Of a stretch of 31,282 bases of DNA, positions 1-6,994 are shown one piece after another. Positions within the stretch are counted from its first letter, which is position 1; every line of letters starts with the position of its first letter. A program made the translations under genes and the position numbers. The notes beneath the pieces are model-generated. The model made no database searches, was not told the DNA's origin, and was given only the letters and a program-made list of their open reading frames with translations. Origin of the DNA: an uncultured Clostridia bacterium (GTDB taxonomy: Bacteria; Bacillota; Clostridia; JAAYHZ01); assembly GCA_937894465.1 (NCBI GenBank), contig CALCRE010000116.1, positions 1-31,282 on the forward strand. Reading direction: 5' to 3'.

Positions 1-130
1 CTATAATCTGGTATATATGGTTCTCTAGTTTTCTAGGGTTTAGCAATTACCTATTATCTAATGTAGCAGGTTACGGTAATGGCTCTTTCAACCGAGCAAC
101 GCCGCTATTTATTTTATCCCCTCAAGCCGG

Positions 131-544
131 TCAAACATATTCTTCTAGACATTCCCATTCTTCAAAAGCATCCATGGGAATCATATGTACGGCATACAGG
201 ATTGGGTGCATTAAAACTAACTTGCTTGTTTCCAAATCTGCTATTGCTTTTTCTTCTTTGAGTGTAGTTCTTTCCACAGTAAGCGCATCTACTGCTTCGA
301 GTAAATTGGTATCGTCCAAAAGATTCAATTTGATGTCTCGGTGGATACTTTGTTGCAATCGCAATATAAATGAGTTGATAATTTTCCTTATGGTGGACAA
401 TGAAGTGAGCTCATCGTCCACCTCGGCGAGGTTCTGCCGGAAAGTTTCGATAATGACCGCACTTTTCAAAATCAAGGCAATTTGATTGTTCATAGGTACG
501 ATAAGCGGTAGAAATTGAGAGTTTTTTTGATATTCCACTGCCAT
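131..544 (-). CDS. Hypothetical protein, helical, unrecognised
   Basis: I do not recognise this protein (137 aa from the ATG at 544; a TTG at 550 would add two residues). It has no clear signal peptide or membrane segment. It is rich in Leu, Ile, Glu and Lys, with a stretch from about residue 40 to 110 that could form long helices or a coiled coil. It follows the cysteine-rich gene on the same strand after about 36 bases, so it could be the last gene of the MerR operon. No convincing ribosome binding site precedes either start; the upstream bases instead contain a perfect 10-bp palindrome (556-565, GCGACGTCGC). It may be the remnant of a longer gene that lost its 5' end. Coding status is moderately likely because the overlapping plus-strand frames look poorer. 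Confidence 0.4.
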   Translation of the reverse strand: MAVEYQKNSQFLPLIVPMNNQIALILKSAVIIETFRQNLAEVDDELTSLSTIRKIINSFILRLQQSIHRDIKLNLLDDTNLLEAVDALTVERTTLKEEKAIADLETSKLVLMHPILYAVHMIPMDAFEEWECLEEYV

Positions 545-580
545 ATTCAATAAGTGCGACGTCGCGTCAAAGTCAAGAGG

Positions 581-1150
581 TTATCGAATAATCTCAAGTA
601 CAAATTTGCATGGTTTTTCACCTTTACTGTTTATCGGCGAGGAAAGAATCTCTTTTGTCTTTAAATCTAAACCAAGTTTTAGCTGTAGATGTCGCCGATA
701 AGATCCGGCACAGCAGAAGCAATAGGTCAAAGGCATAATTCGCCCATCTGCACCAGCTCCTTGAGCAAGATCGGAAACAATAATTCCGGTTTTTATGGCA
801 GCGGAGCATACACATTTATAATTGTTACCATTGTTATAATGCAATACTATTGTCAAGGTATTATCATTGTTGAGAACGATTTGCTCGGAATCGGAATTGA
901 TTAGTTTGATTTTTTCTTCCAACGGCTTACCTGTTAACTCTTTTCCGATTTTTTCACAGTGTTTTATGTAATCTCGGCCACCACCACAACCGCACGAATC
1001 AAAAATCTCATGCATCATATGGGGAGCAATCAGCTTTTCCATTCGCACCACAATATCTACTAAATCATTGTTTCCAATAATCTCTTTTATTATTTTTTTA
1101 TCAACCTTATTTAGTTCCAGACGTTTTTTTATTCCATATATTCTTGCCAT
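581..1150 (-). CDS. Cysteine-rich conserved protein (DUF6144-like)
   Basis: A 189-aa soluble protein with two cysteine clusters: SCGCGGG near residues 52-58 and CFCCAGSYRRH near residues 144-154, with a further Cys in the tail segment SPINSKGEKPCKF. Such spacing suggests metal or Fe-S binding or a redox-active site, which is inference. The arrangement resembles small Clostridia proteins annotated DUF6144, but I could not check this. The start is ATG at 1150, one base after the stop of the MerR regulator, and an AGGAG-type site lies in the end of that gene, so the two are almost certainly co-transcribed and translationally coupled. In MerR/GyrI-type operons the second gene is often the effector of the response, so a role in handling the compound sensed by the regulator is plausible. 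No signal peptide or membrane segment is visible. Confidence 0.7.
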   Translation of the reverse strand: MARIYGIKKRLELNKVDKKIIKEIIGNNDLVDIVVRMEKLIAPHMMHEIFDSCGCGGGRDYIKHCEKIGKELTGKPLEEKIKLINSDSEQIVLNNDNTLTIVLHYNNGNNYKCVCSAAIKTGIIVSDLAQGAGADGRIMPLTYCFCCAGSYRRHLQLKLGLDLKTKEILSSPINSKGEKPCKFVLEIIR

Positions 1151-1151
1151 A

Positions 1152-2114
1152 TTATTTTTTCTCCTTTAACTTAATCGGAACATAAAGTTCAAGCTGATGA
1201 TAACCAAGTCCTTTTTTCAAATCATCATGGGGATATATCATATTACACATTGTTTGATGACCCGGGCGCTCATCTAACTTAAAACCGCTTGTCGCTACCC
1301 ATTTTTTAATACCATTATATACTCTTCCGTTAATGTCGTCATCACCATCTATAGACACAGCGGCAGCATATATCCCACCTTCAAAATCAATAATTTCATA
1401 AGGAGCGGTATCCGCTTGGGTCACCCCTTCCGCCATTGCCCATATCCAAATGGTTTTACCGTTCTCATGCCACAGGAAGTCAGCGCAGTCGAATATAATT
1501 TTCTTCTGTAAGTGGTGGTGCGATTCCACCCATTTATTAAAATTATTATCACTAATGATGTTCTCAAAGGTATCGTAACCGGAAGAAACCGCTCTAAATT
1601 CCGGTATCTTAACAATATGTACTTCCGGCAATTTATTATCGAGTTTCTCTGTAACTTCAAGCAAGCGTTTCACGTTAGAGGGATTCCCCTCATAATCCAC
1701 ATTGACAATTTGCGTTTCAATTTCTTTCGCTTTTTCATATAACAGCTTTACATCGGATTCTTTTCCGAAATCATATCGCTCAATCTGTCTGATAAACTCC
1801 AGTACGATTTCTCTGAGCTCGTGCAAAAGGGATACTTCTTCGTCGATAGCATCGACTTTTTTCCCAAGTACATCTAAAACGACTTCAGAGCCGGATGTCC
1901 CCAATATCCGCCTAATATCCTTGATACTGATTTTTAGTTTCCGCAGTATCAAAATTTGTTCAAGCCGCCGCAGATTGTCCTCGTCATACAACCTGTATGC
2001 GTAATCATCGTTTCGTGCACTTGTTATCAGCCCCATGTCCTCATAATAGCGGAGGGTGCGGGCAGATATATCATACTTAATTGATACATCCCTGATTTTG
2101 ATTAATTCATCCAT
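1152..2114 (-). CDS. MerR-family regulator with GyrI-like effector domain
   Basis: A 320-aa transcription factor. Residues about 4-73 form a MerR winged helix-turn-helix (ISARTLRYYEDMGLI is the classic recognition segment). Residues about 75-130 form the dimerising coiled coil. Residues about 160-315 form a GyrI-like/AraC effector-binding domain, recognisable by the VHIVKIPEFRAVSSGY opening strand and the LELYVPIKL end. Proteins of this architecture (BmrR, BltR type) bind drugs or other hydrophobic compounds and activate promoters with overlong spacers. The ATG at 2114 has GGAAGGAAG seven to ten bases upstream. Its own promoter has a 19-bp spacer with a dyad, so it is likely autoregulated. 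It is followed after one base by the cysteine-rich gene. Family is certain; the ligand is unknown. Confidence 0.93.
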   Translation of the reverse strand: MDELIKIRDVSIKYDISARTLRYYEDMGLITSARNDDYAYRLYDEDNLRRLEQILILRKLKISIKDIRRILGTSGSEVVLDVLGKKVDAIDEEVSLLHELREIVLEFIRQIERYDFGKESDVKLLYEKAKEIETQIVNVDYEGNPSNVKRLLEVTEKLDNKLPEVHIVKIPEFRAVSSGYDTFENIISDNNFNKWVESHHHLQKKIIFDCADFLWHENGKTIWIWAMAEGVTQADTAPYEIIDFEGGIYAAAVSIDGDDDINGRVYNGIKKWVATSGFKLDERPGHQTMCNMIYPHDDLKKGLGYHQLELYVPIKLKEKK

Positions 2115-2144
2115 GAAAAATCTTCCTTCCCTTGGAATAACAAT

Positions 2145-2175
2145 AGTATAAACTGTTCCCCAACGGCAGAGTCAA
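2145..2175 (-). promoter_or_regulatory. MerR-type promoter with 19-bp spacer
   Basis: Read on the minus strand: -35 TTGACT (2170-2175), 19-bp spacer, -10 TATACT (2145-2150). A 19-20-bp spacer with near-consensus boxes is the hallmark of promoters untwisted by MerR activators. The spacer holds an imperfect dyad with half-sites ACTCTGCCG and GGGAACAGT, like operators of BmrR/TipA-type regulators. It lies 31 bases upstream of the regulator's ATG, so autoregulation is the simplest reading. Confidence 0.8.
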
Positions 2176-2215
2176 GTAGTAAAATCAGTTCTTCTCCAAA
2201 AAATTTGCAGAATCC

Positions 2216-2893
2216 TCAATAAGGTTGTTCTGTTGTTTTCAGCCACAGAGCAGGGCGAATGCCACCGAGTTTGCCTTTACTACCGTTACTTTCACCATGA
2301 ACGTGGACGGCACCATTAATGGTGATATACGCTGCACGTTTCCCGATGTATCCGGGGGAACGAAGCCACCACCAAGCATTTTTGCTTCCTAATTTAGCAG
2401 ATCGAACCATATCATATTGGTCATTAAACCACCATGATTCTCCTTTGGGTCCTGTGGGTTTCGCCTGTAATTGTCCGCTGTCACCGAAATATTGCACCAC
2501 TTCATTTATGGATAGCAGGAATATCCTATCAGACGTGGGAATACCACCAGTAGTTCCATCCCACGGATTATCGGGATTTTCGTTCACTACTTCTATAACT
2601 CGTTCGCGATCTGCTTGATTGAAGGAGGCATAAAACTCACCGTTTAGGTATTTTCTCATATCGCAAGTTTCCCAAGTGATTTCGCATTCCTCGTGGTGAT
2701 AGGGACGTTTTATAATCACCTTTTCGGTTATGATAAGCATCTTGTCGTGTTGCTTGTCGAGCACAACCCAGTCATAAATGCCGAACTTGATTTTTCCTCC
2801 TGGCAGGGCAGGAATAGGCTTCACGTGCACGTCGCAATCAAAACACATTTCTTTGTTTTTAAGATCGTCTTTTTTACATTTCGGGCAGAACAT
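2216..2893 (-). CDS. Zinc-ribbon protein with DUF6273-like domain
   Basis: I place the start at the ATG at 2893 (225 aa), because GAGGAG lies eight bases upstream and the protein then opens with the zinc-ribbon pair CPKC (residues 3-6) and CFDC (17-20). The open frame extends 30 codons further upstream but has no comparable site. The remainder resembles the DUF6273 domain found in many Firmicute proteins: the conserved segments are a WETCDMRKYLNGEFY motif, a DRIFLLS motif, WWWLRSPG, and the ending GGIRPALWL. DUF6273 proteins are often surface or phage-tail-like proteins, but this one has no signal peptide and a cytoplasmic-type zinc ribbon. Function is unknown. It stands alone, with about 100 bases to the MerR promoter downstream and 290 bases to the next gene upstream. 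Confidence 0.85.
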   Translation of the reverse strand: MFCPKCKKDDLKNKEMCFDCDVHVKPIPALPGGKIKFGIYDWVVLDKQHDKMLIITEKVIIKRPYHHEECEITWETCDMRKYLNGEFYASFNQADRERVIEVVNENPDNPWDGTTGGIPTSDRIFLLSINEVVQYFGDSGQLQAKPTGPKGESWWFNDQYDMVRSAKLGSKNAWWWLRSPGYIGKRAAYITINGAVHVHGESNGSKGKLGGIRPALWLKTTEQPY

Positions 2894-3183
2894 TTTTCTC
2901 GCTCCTCGTAAATCAAAATAATCGGGCTTTAATACTGAATAACGAACCGTATCGATTACTTGCCCGTAATAATCTTTTACCAAACATACTTCAAAACAAA
3001 TTTATACACTTGTACTTGGCTCAAACACTGCTCACGGTAGTATTCTTCTTACAAAAACCACTTTAACGAAAAGTAATATTATGAGCACCGTAAAGCCTTA
3101 TAAATGTCCACTTTTTGTTTATCAAAGTTAAGTTCACATGAGCGTCTATCGGTAATAAACAACATTTTTTGTGGTATATAATT
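2894..3183. other. Intergenic region, no gene seen
   Basis: About 290 bases between the zinc-ribbon gene and the GNAT gene. The first 90 bases remain open in frame with the zinc-ribbon gene but are not needed for its start. It is AT-rich and should hold the promoter for the zinc-ribbon gene. I could not pick a convincing -35/-10 pair, nor a strong terminator for the acetyltransferase gene. Confidence 0.4.
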
Positions 3184-3744
3184 TTATTTGTTTATCACCC
3201 ATTCATCTTTTAGTATCGAATAATATGCTAAATCCCCCCGCGTACCATCTTTTCGCATTTTGTGTTTGCGTAGCAAACCTTCTAGTTTCATGCCGTTTTT
3301 CTGCATGATTCTGCCCGAAGCGATATTATCCGTGTCATGCAGAGCACAAATTTTATTTGCATTCAATTCTTCAAACGCGAAACGGATAATTTCAGCTGCG
3401 GCTTCTGTCACGAAACCTTTATTCCACCACTTTGAACCGATACAGTATCCCATTTCACAATGTTCGTCCTTGTCTGAAATGGCGTGGAAGTTGATTGTAC
3501 CGATAATCGTGCCGTTAAATTCGATTACCCAATGGTAATACTTCGGTTTTTTATATTCAGTTACCCATTTAGTTAATAACTCACTTGTGGCTTCCACAGA
3601 TTCATGTATGTCCCATGATAAATATTTTGTTACTTTTTCATCCGACGCCCAATTTTCATACATCGCCGGGGCGTCATCCACTGTCAGCCGCCGTAACGTT
3701 AGTCTCGGTGTAGTGAGTGTCAGTGTCCCTTTATGTGTAAGCAT
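3184..3744 (-). CDS. GNAT acetyltransferase, RimJ/RimL type
   Basis: A 186-aa acyl-CoA-dependent N-acetyltransferase. It opens with LTTPRLTLRRLTVDDAPAMY, the typical RimJ/RimL N-terminus. The acetyl-CoA region is around residues 100-118 (CEMGYCIGSKWWNKGFVTEA), where the usual R/Q-x-x-G-x-G/A loop reads KWWNKGF, as in many ribosomal-protein or amino-sugar acetylases. NIASGRIMQKNGMKLEG is the conserved C-terminal segment. The ATG at 3744 has AGGAAGGA about seven bases upstream. It follows the truncated double-GNAT gene by 45 bases and probably shares its transcript. The substrate cannot be told from the sequence: ribosomal protein N-termini, antibiotics and small amines are all known for this family. 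Confidence 0.92.
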   Translation of the reverse strand: MLTHKGTLTLTTPRLTLRRLTVDDAPAMYENWASDEKVTKYLSWDIHESVEATSELLTKWVTEYKKPKYYHWVIEFNGTIIGTINFHAISDKDEHCEMGYCIGSKWWNKGFVTEAAAEIIRFAFEELNANKICALHDTDNIASGRIMQKNGMKLEGLLRKHKMRKDGTRGDLAYYSILKDEWVINK

Positions 3745-3789
3745 TACAATTCCTTCCTCATCCTGATACTTCTCAATGATTGATCAAAG

Positions 3790-4464
3790 TTAATTTGTGT
3801 TCTCGTTTGTTATAACCCGCTTATACAATTCAGGACGTGTGGCATTTTTCTTCTCAATGTATTCTGCCGGAATAATGTCTTTGTACACAACTTCCCAAGA
3901 ACACATATGGATTTCAGCCATGTCAGGTGCGTCAGTTGGAATAGCCAGGCGTATTGTTATTGGGTTGTATAAATAATCCATTTGAATAATGTCTTCCCCG
4001 GTAATATAATGCTTTTCAGGAATGTTTCCGGCAGGATAAGGAACAAAACCGGACCTTTCCAGCAACTTTCGACTCCCGATATTGTCCGGGTAAGCACCTG
4101 CGTGAAGCTCGCTGATTTTCAATTCTTCAATAGCATACTTCGTAGCGAGAGCAAACGCCGGTGTCCCGAAGCCTTTCCTGCGAAAAGACTTAAAAATCCA
4201 TATCACAAGGTCAGGTGTTGTTTCAGGCGGAGATATCGCTATAGCACCTATTATCTCATTCGTTTCGATAAGTTGAATCATTGCAAAAAAACGCTGCTTA
4301 ATCTCATTTTTTGAGAATTCCTCAAAGGTTTCTTTAAAAACAAGGTTATAGCCCCTTTGAGTATCGGGGTCTAGCCAGTTCTCGTATAAAACCCGGTCGT
4401 CAGATTTGTGGTATTCGACTAATTGTAAAATATCATTGGCTGTATATATTATTCTTTTTGTCAT
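3790..4464 (-). CDS. GNAT acetyltransferase with cut-off second GNAT domain
   Basis: I use the ATG at 4464 (224 aa), which has GAGGAAG just upstream; a TTG at 4497 also stays open but lacks a good site. Residues about 1-165 are a complete GNAT domain with FRRKGFGTPA as the acetyl-CoA loop and GSRKLLERSGF as the C-terminal motif. From about residue 169 a second GNAT domain begins (IRLAIPTDAPDMAEIHMCSW, then a VYKDIIPAEYI segment). It stops at residue 224, before its acetyl-CoA loop. The TAA is followed directly by the leader of the next gene. The second domain therefore lacks its catalytic half, most simply through a deletion that joined it to the downstream gene. The first domain may still work. 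Confidence 0.85.
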   Translation of the reverse strand: MTKRIIYTANDILQLVEYHKSDDRVLYENWLDPDTQRGYNLVFKETFEEFSKNEIKQRFFAMIQLIETNEIIGAIAISPPETTPDLVIWIFKSFRRKGFGTPAFALATKYAIEELKISELHAGAYPDNIGSRKLLERSGFVPYPAGNIPEKHYITGEDIIQMDYLYNPITIRLAIPTDAPDMAEIHMCSWEVVYKDIIPAEYIEKKNATRPELYKRVITNENTN

Positions 4465-4814
4465 ATCTTCCTCGCTTTCTTTGACATTCCCAATCAATCA
4501 ACAGCTTATCTAACCTTTTATAACTAATTGCCAAAATAGAGTTTCTACCGCAAGATTTCTTATAGTACATTTTACCATGAAGACATCAAAATACATAAAA
4601 ACATTTTAAAAATGAAGTTTTTATTAGTGTAAAAGAGCGCATCATTTTAGGAAGTTCAGTTTATAACTGAGTAGATTATTGCGGAAGATTGCTTTGGTTA
4701 ATTTGCTCACCAACTCGAAACAAGAAAAGTCGGCATAGCCGAAACTATGCCGATATTTTTCGAAGGTTTAAAAACCCCTAAGACATAAAGCTTTTAATAA
4801 GCGATGAGAATAAA
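4465..4814. other. Intergenic region between GNAT and solute-binding genes
   Basis: About 350 AT-rich bases. It contains the hairpin terminator of the solute-binding protein gene (4730-4753) and should contain the promoter of the double-GNAT gene. A possible -10 TATAAG lies near 4570 but its -35 spacing is poor. I see no ORF or RNA gene in it. Confidence 0.5.
4730..4753 (-). terminator. Rho-independent terminator after solute-binding gene
   Basis: A perfect 9-bp inverted repeat, TCGGCATAG and CTATGCCGA, with a 6-base loop. On the minus strand it is followed by ACTTTTCTTG. On the plus strand it is followed by a five-T run, so it could also stop antisense transcription. It lies about 60 bases after the stop codon at 4815. 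Confidence 0.75.
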
Positions 4815-6635
4815 TTAATAAAGAGGAGCCTTAAGTTTGAATTTTTCTCCCGGGTTGAATTTTTCATATTCAGGATTATTAAATATTTTTTCTGCCAGTT
4901 CCTCCATACCGGCTGCATATAGCTGATCGATGTATTGTGACCATTCCGTGTTGAAGTTCGCAATTTCTCCATTCAGAACACGATTTTTAAAATCACTGAT
5001 AATCGGGTTCATTTGAGGATCCAATTCAGTCTTCAGATCTGTGTATTTCTTAAACAAGTCCTGCCCCATATAGATGTCGGATACGAATTTTTCCGGATTG
5101 CATGCCAACTTTTCATACAGGTTGTTCATATACATGTAGGCATCATTGGACCAAAAACCATTGTTCACGGCATTGTCTATTCTAGACTGGGCTTCCGGCC
5201 ATTCCATCAGGTGACCGATGAAAACAGTTACATTCCCCCGATATTCCGGAGCCAATTCTTCTTGAGGTGTATTGATCATTTCGCTTTTATAAGGTTCACC
5301 GGACCATTTGTAATGGATGCCTTCCAAACCAAACTTGTAACGGGTAAAAAGCTCTTGACTGGTATAGATGGTATACTGCAAGATCCTTAGAATACGCTCA
5401 AGTTTAGCATCGGATACTTGTGCACCGAACATTTCCATACGGTAAGAACCGGAGCCGAAAACGTCAATTCCATAAGTCATGTTCACTGCTTTTCCATCAG
5501 GTCCTGTGAACATAGGTCCCATAATAAAAGTTGCTTCTTCATCGGTTTCCAACCATATGTTATGGGGTGGATAACTGCTGAAGAAACTGGTTAAATATAA
5601 ATAACCATTAGTATGAGATTGGATGATCCCGACTTTATTGGTCTTGCTTACTTGAAAGTATTCGTTTACCCAGGATTCCACCCCCGGCAATTTTCTCATA
5701 TAGCCTTTTTGCAAGGAGTCATACACCCAAGTCAGATAATCCCGATAAGGTGTGTAAGCAGTATACGGAACAACATCCCCGGTTACAGGATCTTTGTATA
5801 AGTAGCTATCATTCGCAACAAAGCCGAATAGACCTTCTTGTGTCATAACGGAGTTAGCAGTTTCCGGCAAGTACATGATGCCGTATGTATCATCTTCACC
5901 GTTTCCATCCGGATCATCCTCTGTAAATTTTCTCATAATATCCTGCATGTCATCGAACGAAAAGTTTCCTTCACCGAAATATAGGTTATCATTAAACCGT
6001 TCAAACCCATCTGTAACCATCTTCACTTGCTTGAAATTCTTTAAATCAACACTGTACCCTATGGATTCCAGCCAATCCAAGTTAATAGCGGTAGTATCGT
6101 TAAACCATTGAGAAAACCGGAATCCAACATGGGTGATGCCAAGATACTCATCTGTTGTACCTGCAACTAAATTATACTTTAACCCTATTGGCATCATTTC
6201 AAATAATCCATACATTCCCGGTAGATAATCCTTGATCATTTGCAATGGTACCGATCTTATGGTTCCTTCGTCATAAAGCCCCTGAGGTTGTTTTGGTGCA
6301 AGGGGCATGAAACTAAAATCAGGCATATTACCGGATGCCACAAGCATCGCCATACCCTCTGCATCCGTGTAGGAACACATAGGCAACACGTTGAAATCCA
6401 CATTAAAGATTTCTTCGAGCTCCAACTCATCCCATCGTCCTTCCAAGTAATTTTTATTTAGTTGTGTTAACCATGAAATTTCGAAAAATTCTTCGAATGG
6501 ATTCTCCTCAACCACTGTGGTCGTGGTTTGTGTCGTCGTTTCACCGGTTTTCCCGTCCACCTTCTCACTATTTGCACAAGATACAAATGTGAGAACCAAG
6601 GTCGTTACCAGGAATAAACATAACAATATTTTCAT
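4815..6635 (-). CDS. ABC-type sugar solute-binding lipoprotein (LplA-like)
   Basis: A 606-aa secreted lipoprotein. Residues 1-20 are a signal peptide ending in LTFVSC, with Cys20 as the lipidated residue, followed by a Thr-rich linker. The rest resembles the large extracellular solute-binding proteins of the LplA/YtcQ group (COG1653-like), which deliver complex sugars or oligosaccharides to ABC permeases. A calcium-loop-like DPDGNGEDDTYGI segment, usual in this group, lies near residue 244. The ATG at 6635 has the very strong site AAAGGAGGAG. No permease genes (LplB, YtcP) are next to it, and the gene has its own terminator, so it is an orphan binding protein. It may work with a transporter elsewhere or act as a sensor-associated binding protein. 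Family is confident; the substrate is unknown. Confidence 0.88.
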   Translation of the reverse strand: MKILLCLFLVTTLVLTFVSCANSEKVDGKTGETTTQTTTTVVEENPFEEFFEISWLTQLNKNYLEGRWDELELEEIFNVDFNVLPMCSYTDAEGMAMLVASGNMPDFSFMPLAPKQPQGLYDEGTIRSVPLQMIKDYLPGMYGLFEMMPIGLKYNLVAGTTDEYLGITHVGFRFSQWFNDTTAINLDWLESIGYSVDLKNFKQVKMVTDGFERFNDNLYFGEGNFSFDDMQDIMRKFTEDDPDGNGEDDTYGIMYLPETANSVMTQEGLFGFVANDSYLYKDPVTGDVVPYTAYTPYRDYLTWVYDSLQKGYMRKLPGVESWVNEYFQVSKTNKVGIIQSHTNGYLYLTSFFSSYPPHNIWLETDEEATFIMGPMFTGPDGKAVNMTYGIDVFGSGSYRMEMFGAQVSDAKLERILRILQYTIYTSQELFTRYKFGLEGIHYKWSGEPYKSEMINTPQEELAPEYRGNVTVFIGHLMEWPEAQSRIDNAVNNGFWSNDAYMYMNNLYEKLACNPEKFVSDIYMGQDLFKKYTDLKTELDPQMNPIISDFKNRVLNGEIANFNTEWSQYIDQLYAAGMEELAEKIFNNPEYEKFNPGEKFKLKAPLY

Positions 6636-6994
6636 GTTACTCCTCCTTTAGAACATATATTGTAAAAACGCTTGAACGTTAATACCTAAATCCCTGTTCA
6701 TAAGTATTTGCTTAAAAACAAAATTGTTTCTCCCATCTGCAGTTATGTAGGAATGATAGTATTACAATTAATCTTATTTTTTTTGATCAACATTTATGTG
6801 TTAATTAATACATCCGATAAAATTGTTCATATTTTAAGGAAAAATTCCTATATAGGCATACTTTCATTTTTAATAGTAGAAAAAAAAAGTTGCCCTCATA
6901 TTGAGAGCAACTTTTTTCTTTTTCCCTTTTACATTCCCTTTTGCATGTCTAGTCCATATCTACGATATGGAATGGCTTTTTATATATATAAATT
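6636..6994. other. Intergenic region upstream of solute-binding gene
   Basis: About 359 very AT-rich bases. It holds the terminator of the reductase gene (6889-6911) and should hold the promoter of the lipoprotein gene. At about 6667-6680 there is an imperfect dyad, AACGCTTGAACGTT, of the size seen in LacI-family operators of sugar-uptake genes. This is only suggestive. The plus-strand reading frame here is low-complexity and is not accepted. Confidence 0.4.
6889..6911 (-). terminator. Terminator after the flavin reductase gene
   Basis: Hairpin GTTGC-C-CTCA, loop TAT, TGAG-A-GCAAC, nine base pairs with one mismatch. It is flanked by eight A on the left and six T on the right, so it is symmetric and can act in both directions. 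It is about 84 bases downstream of the reductase stop codon. Confidence 0.85.
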
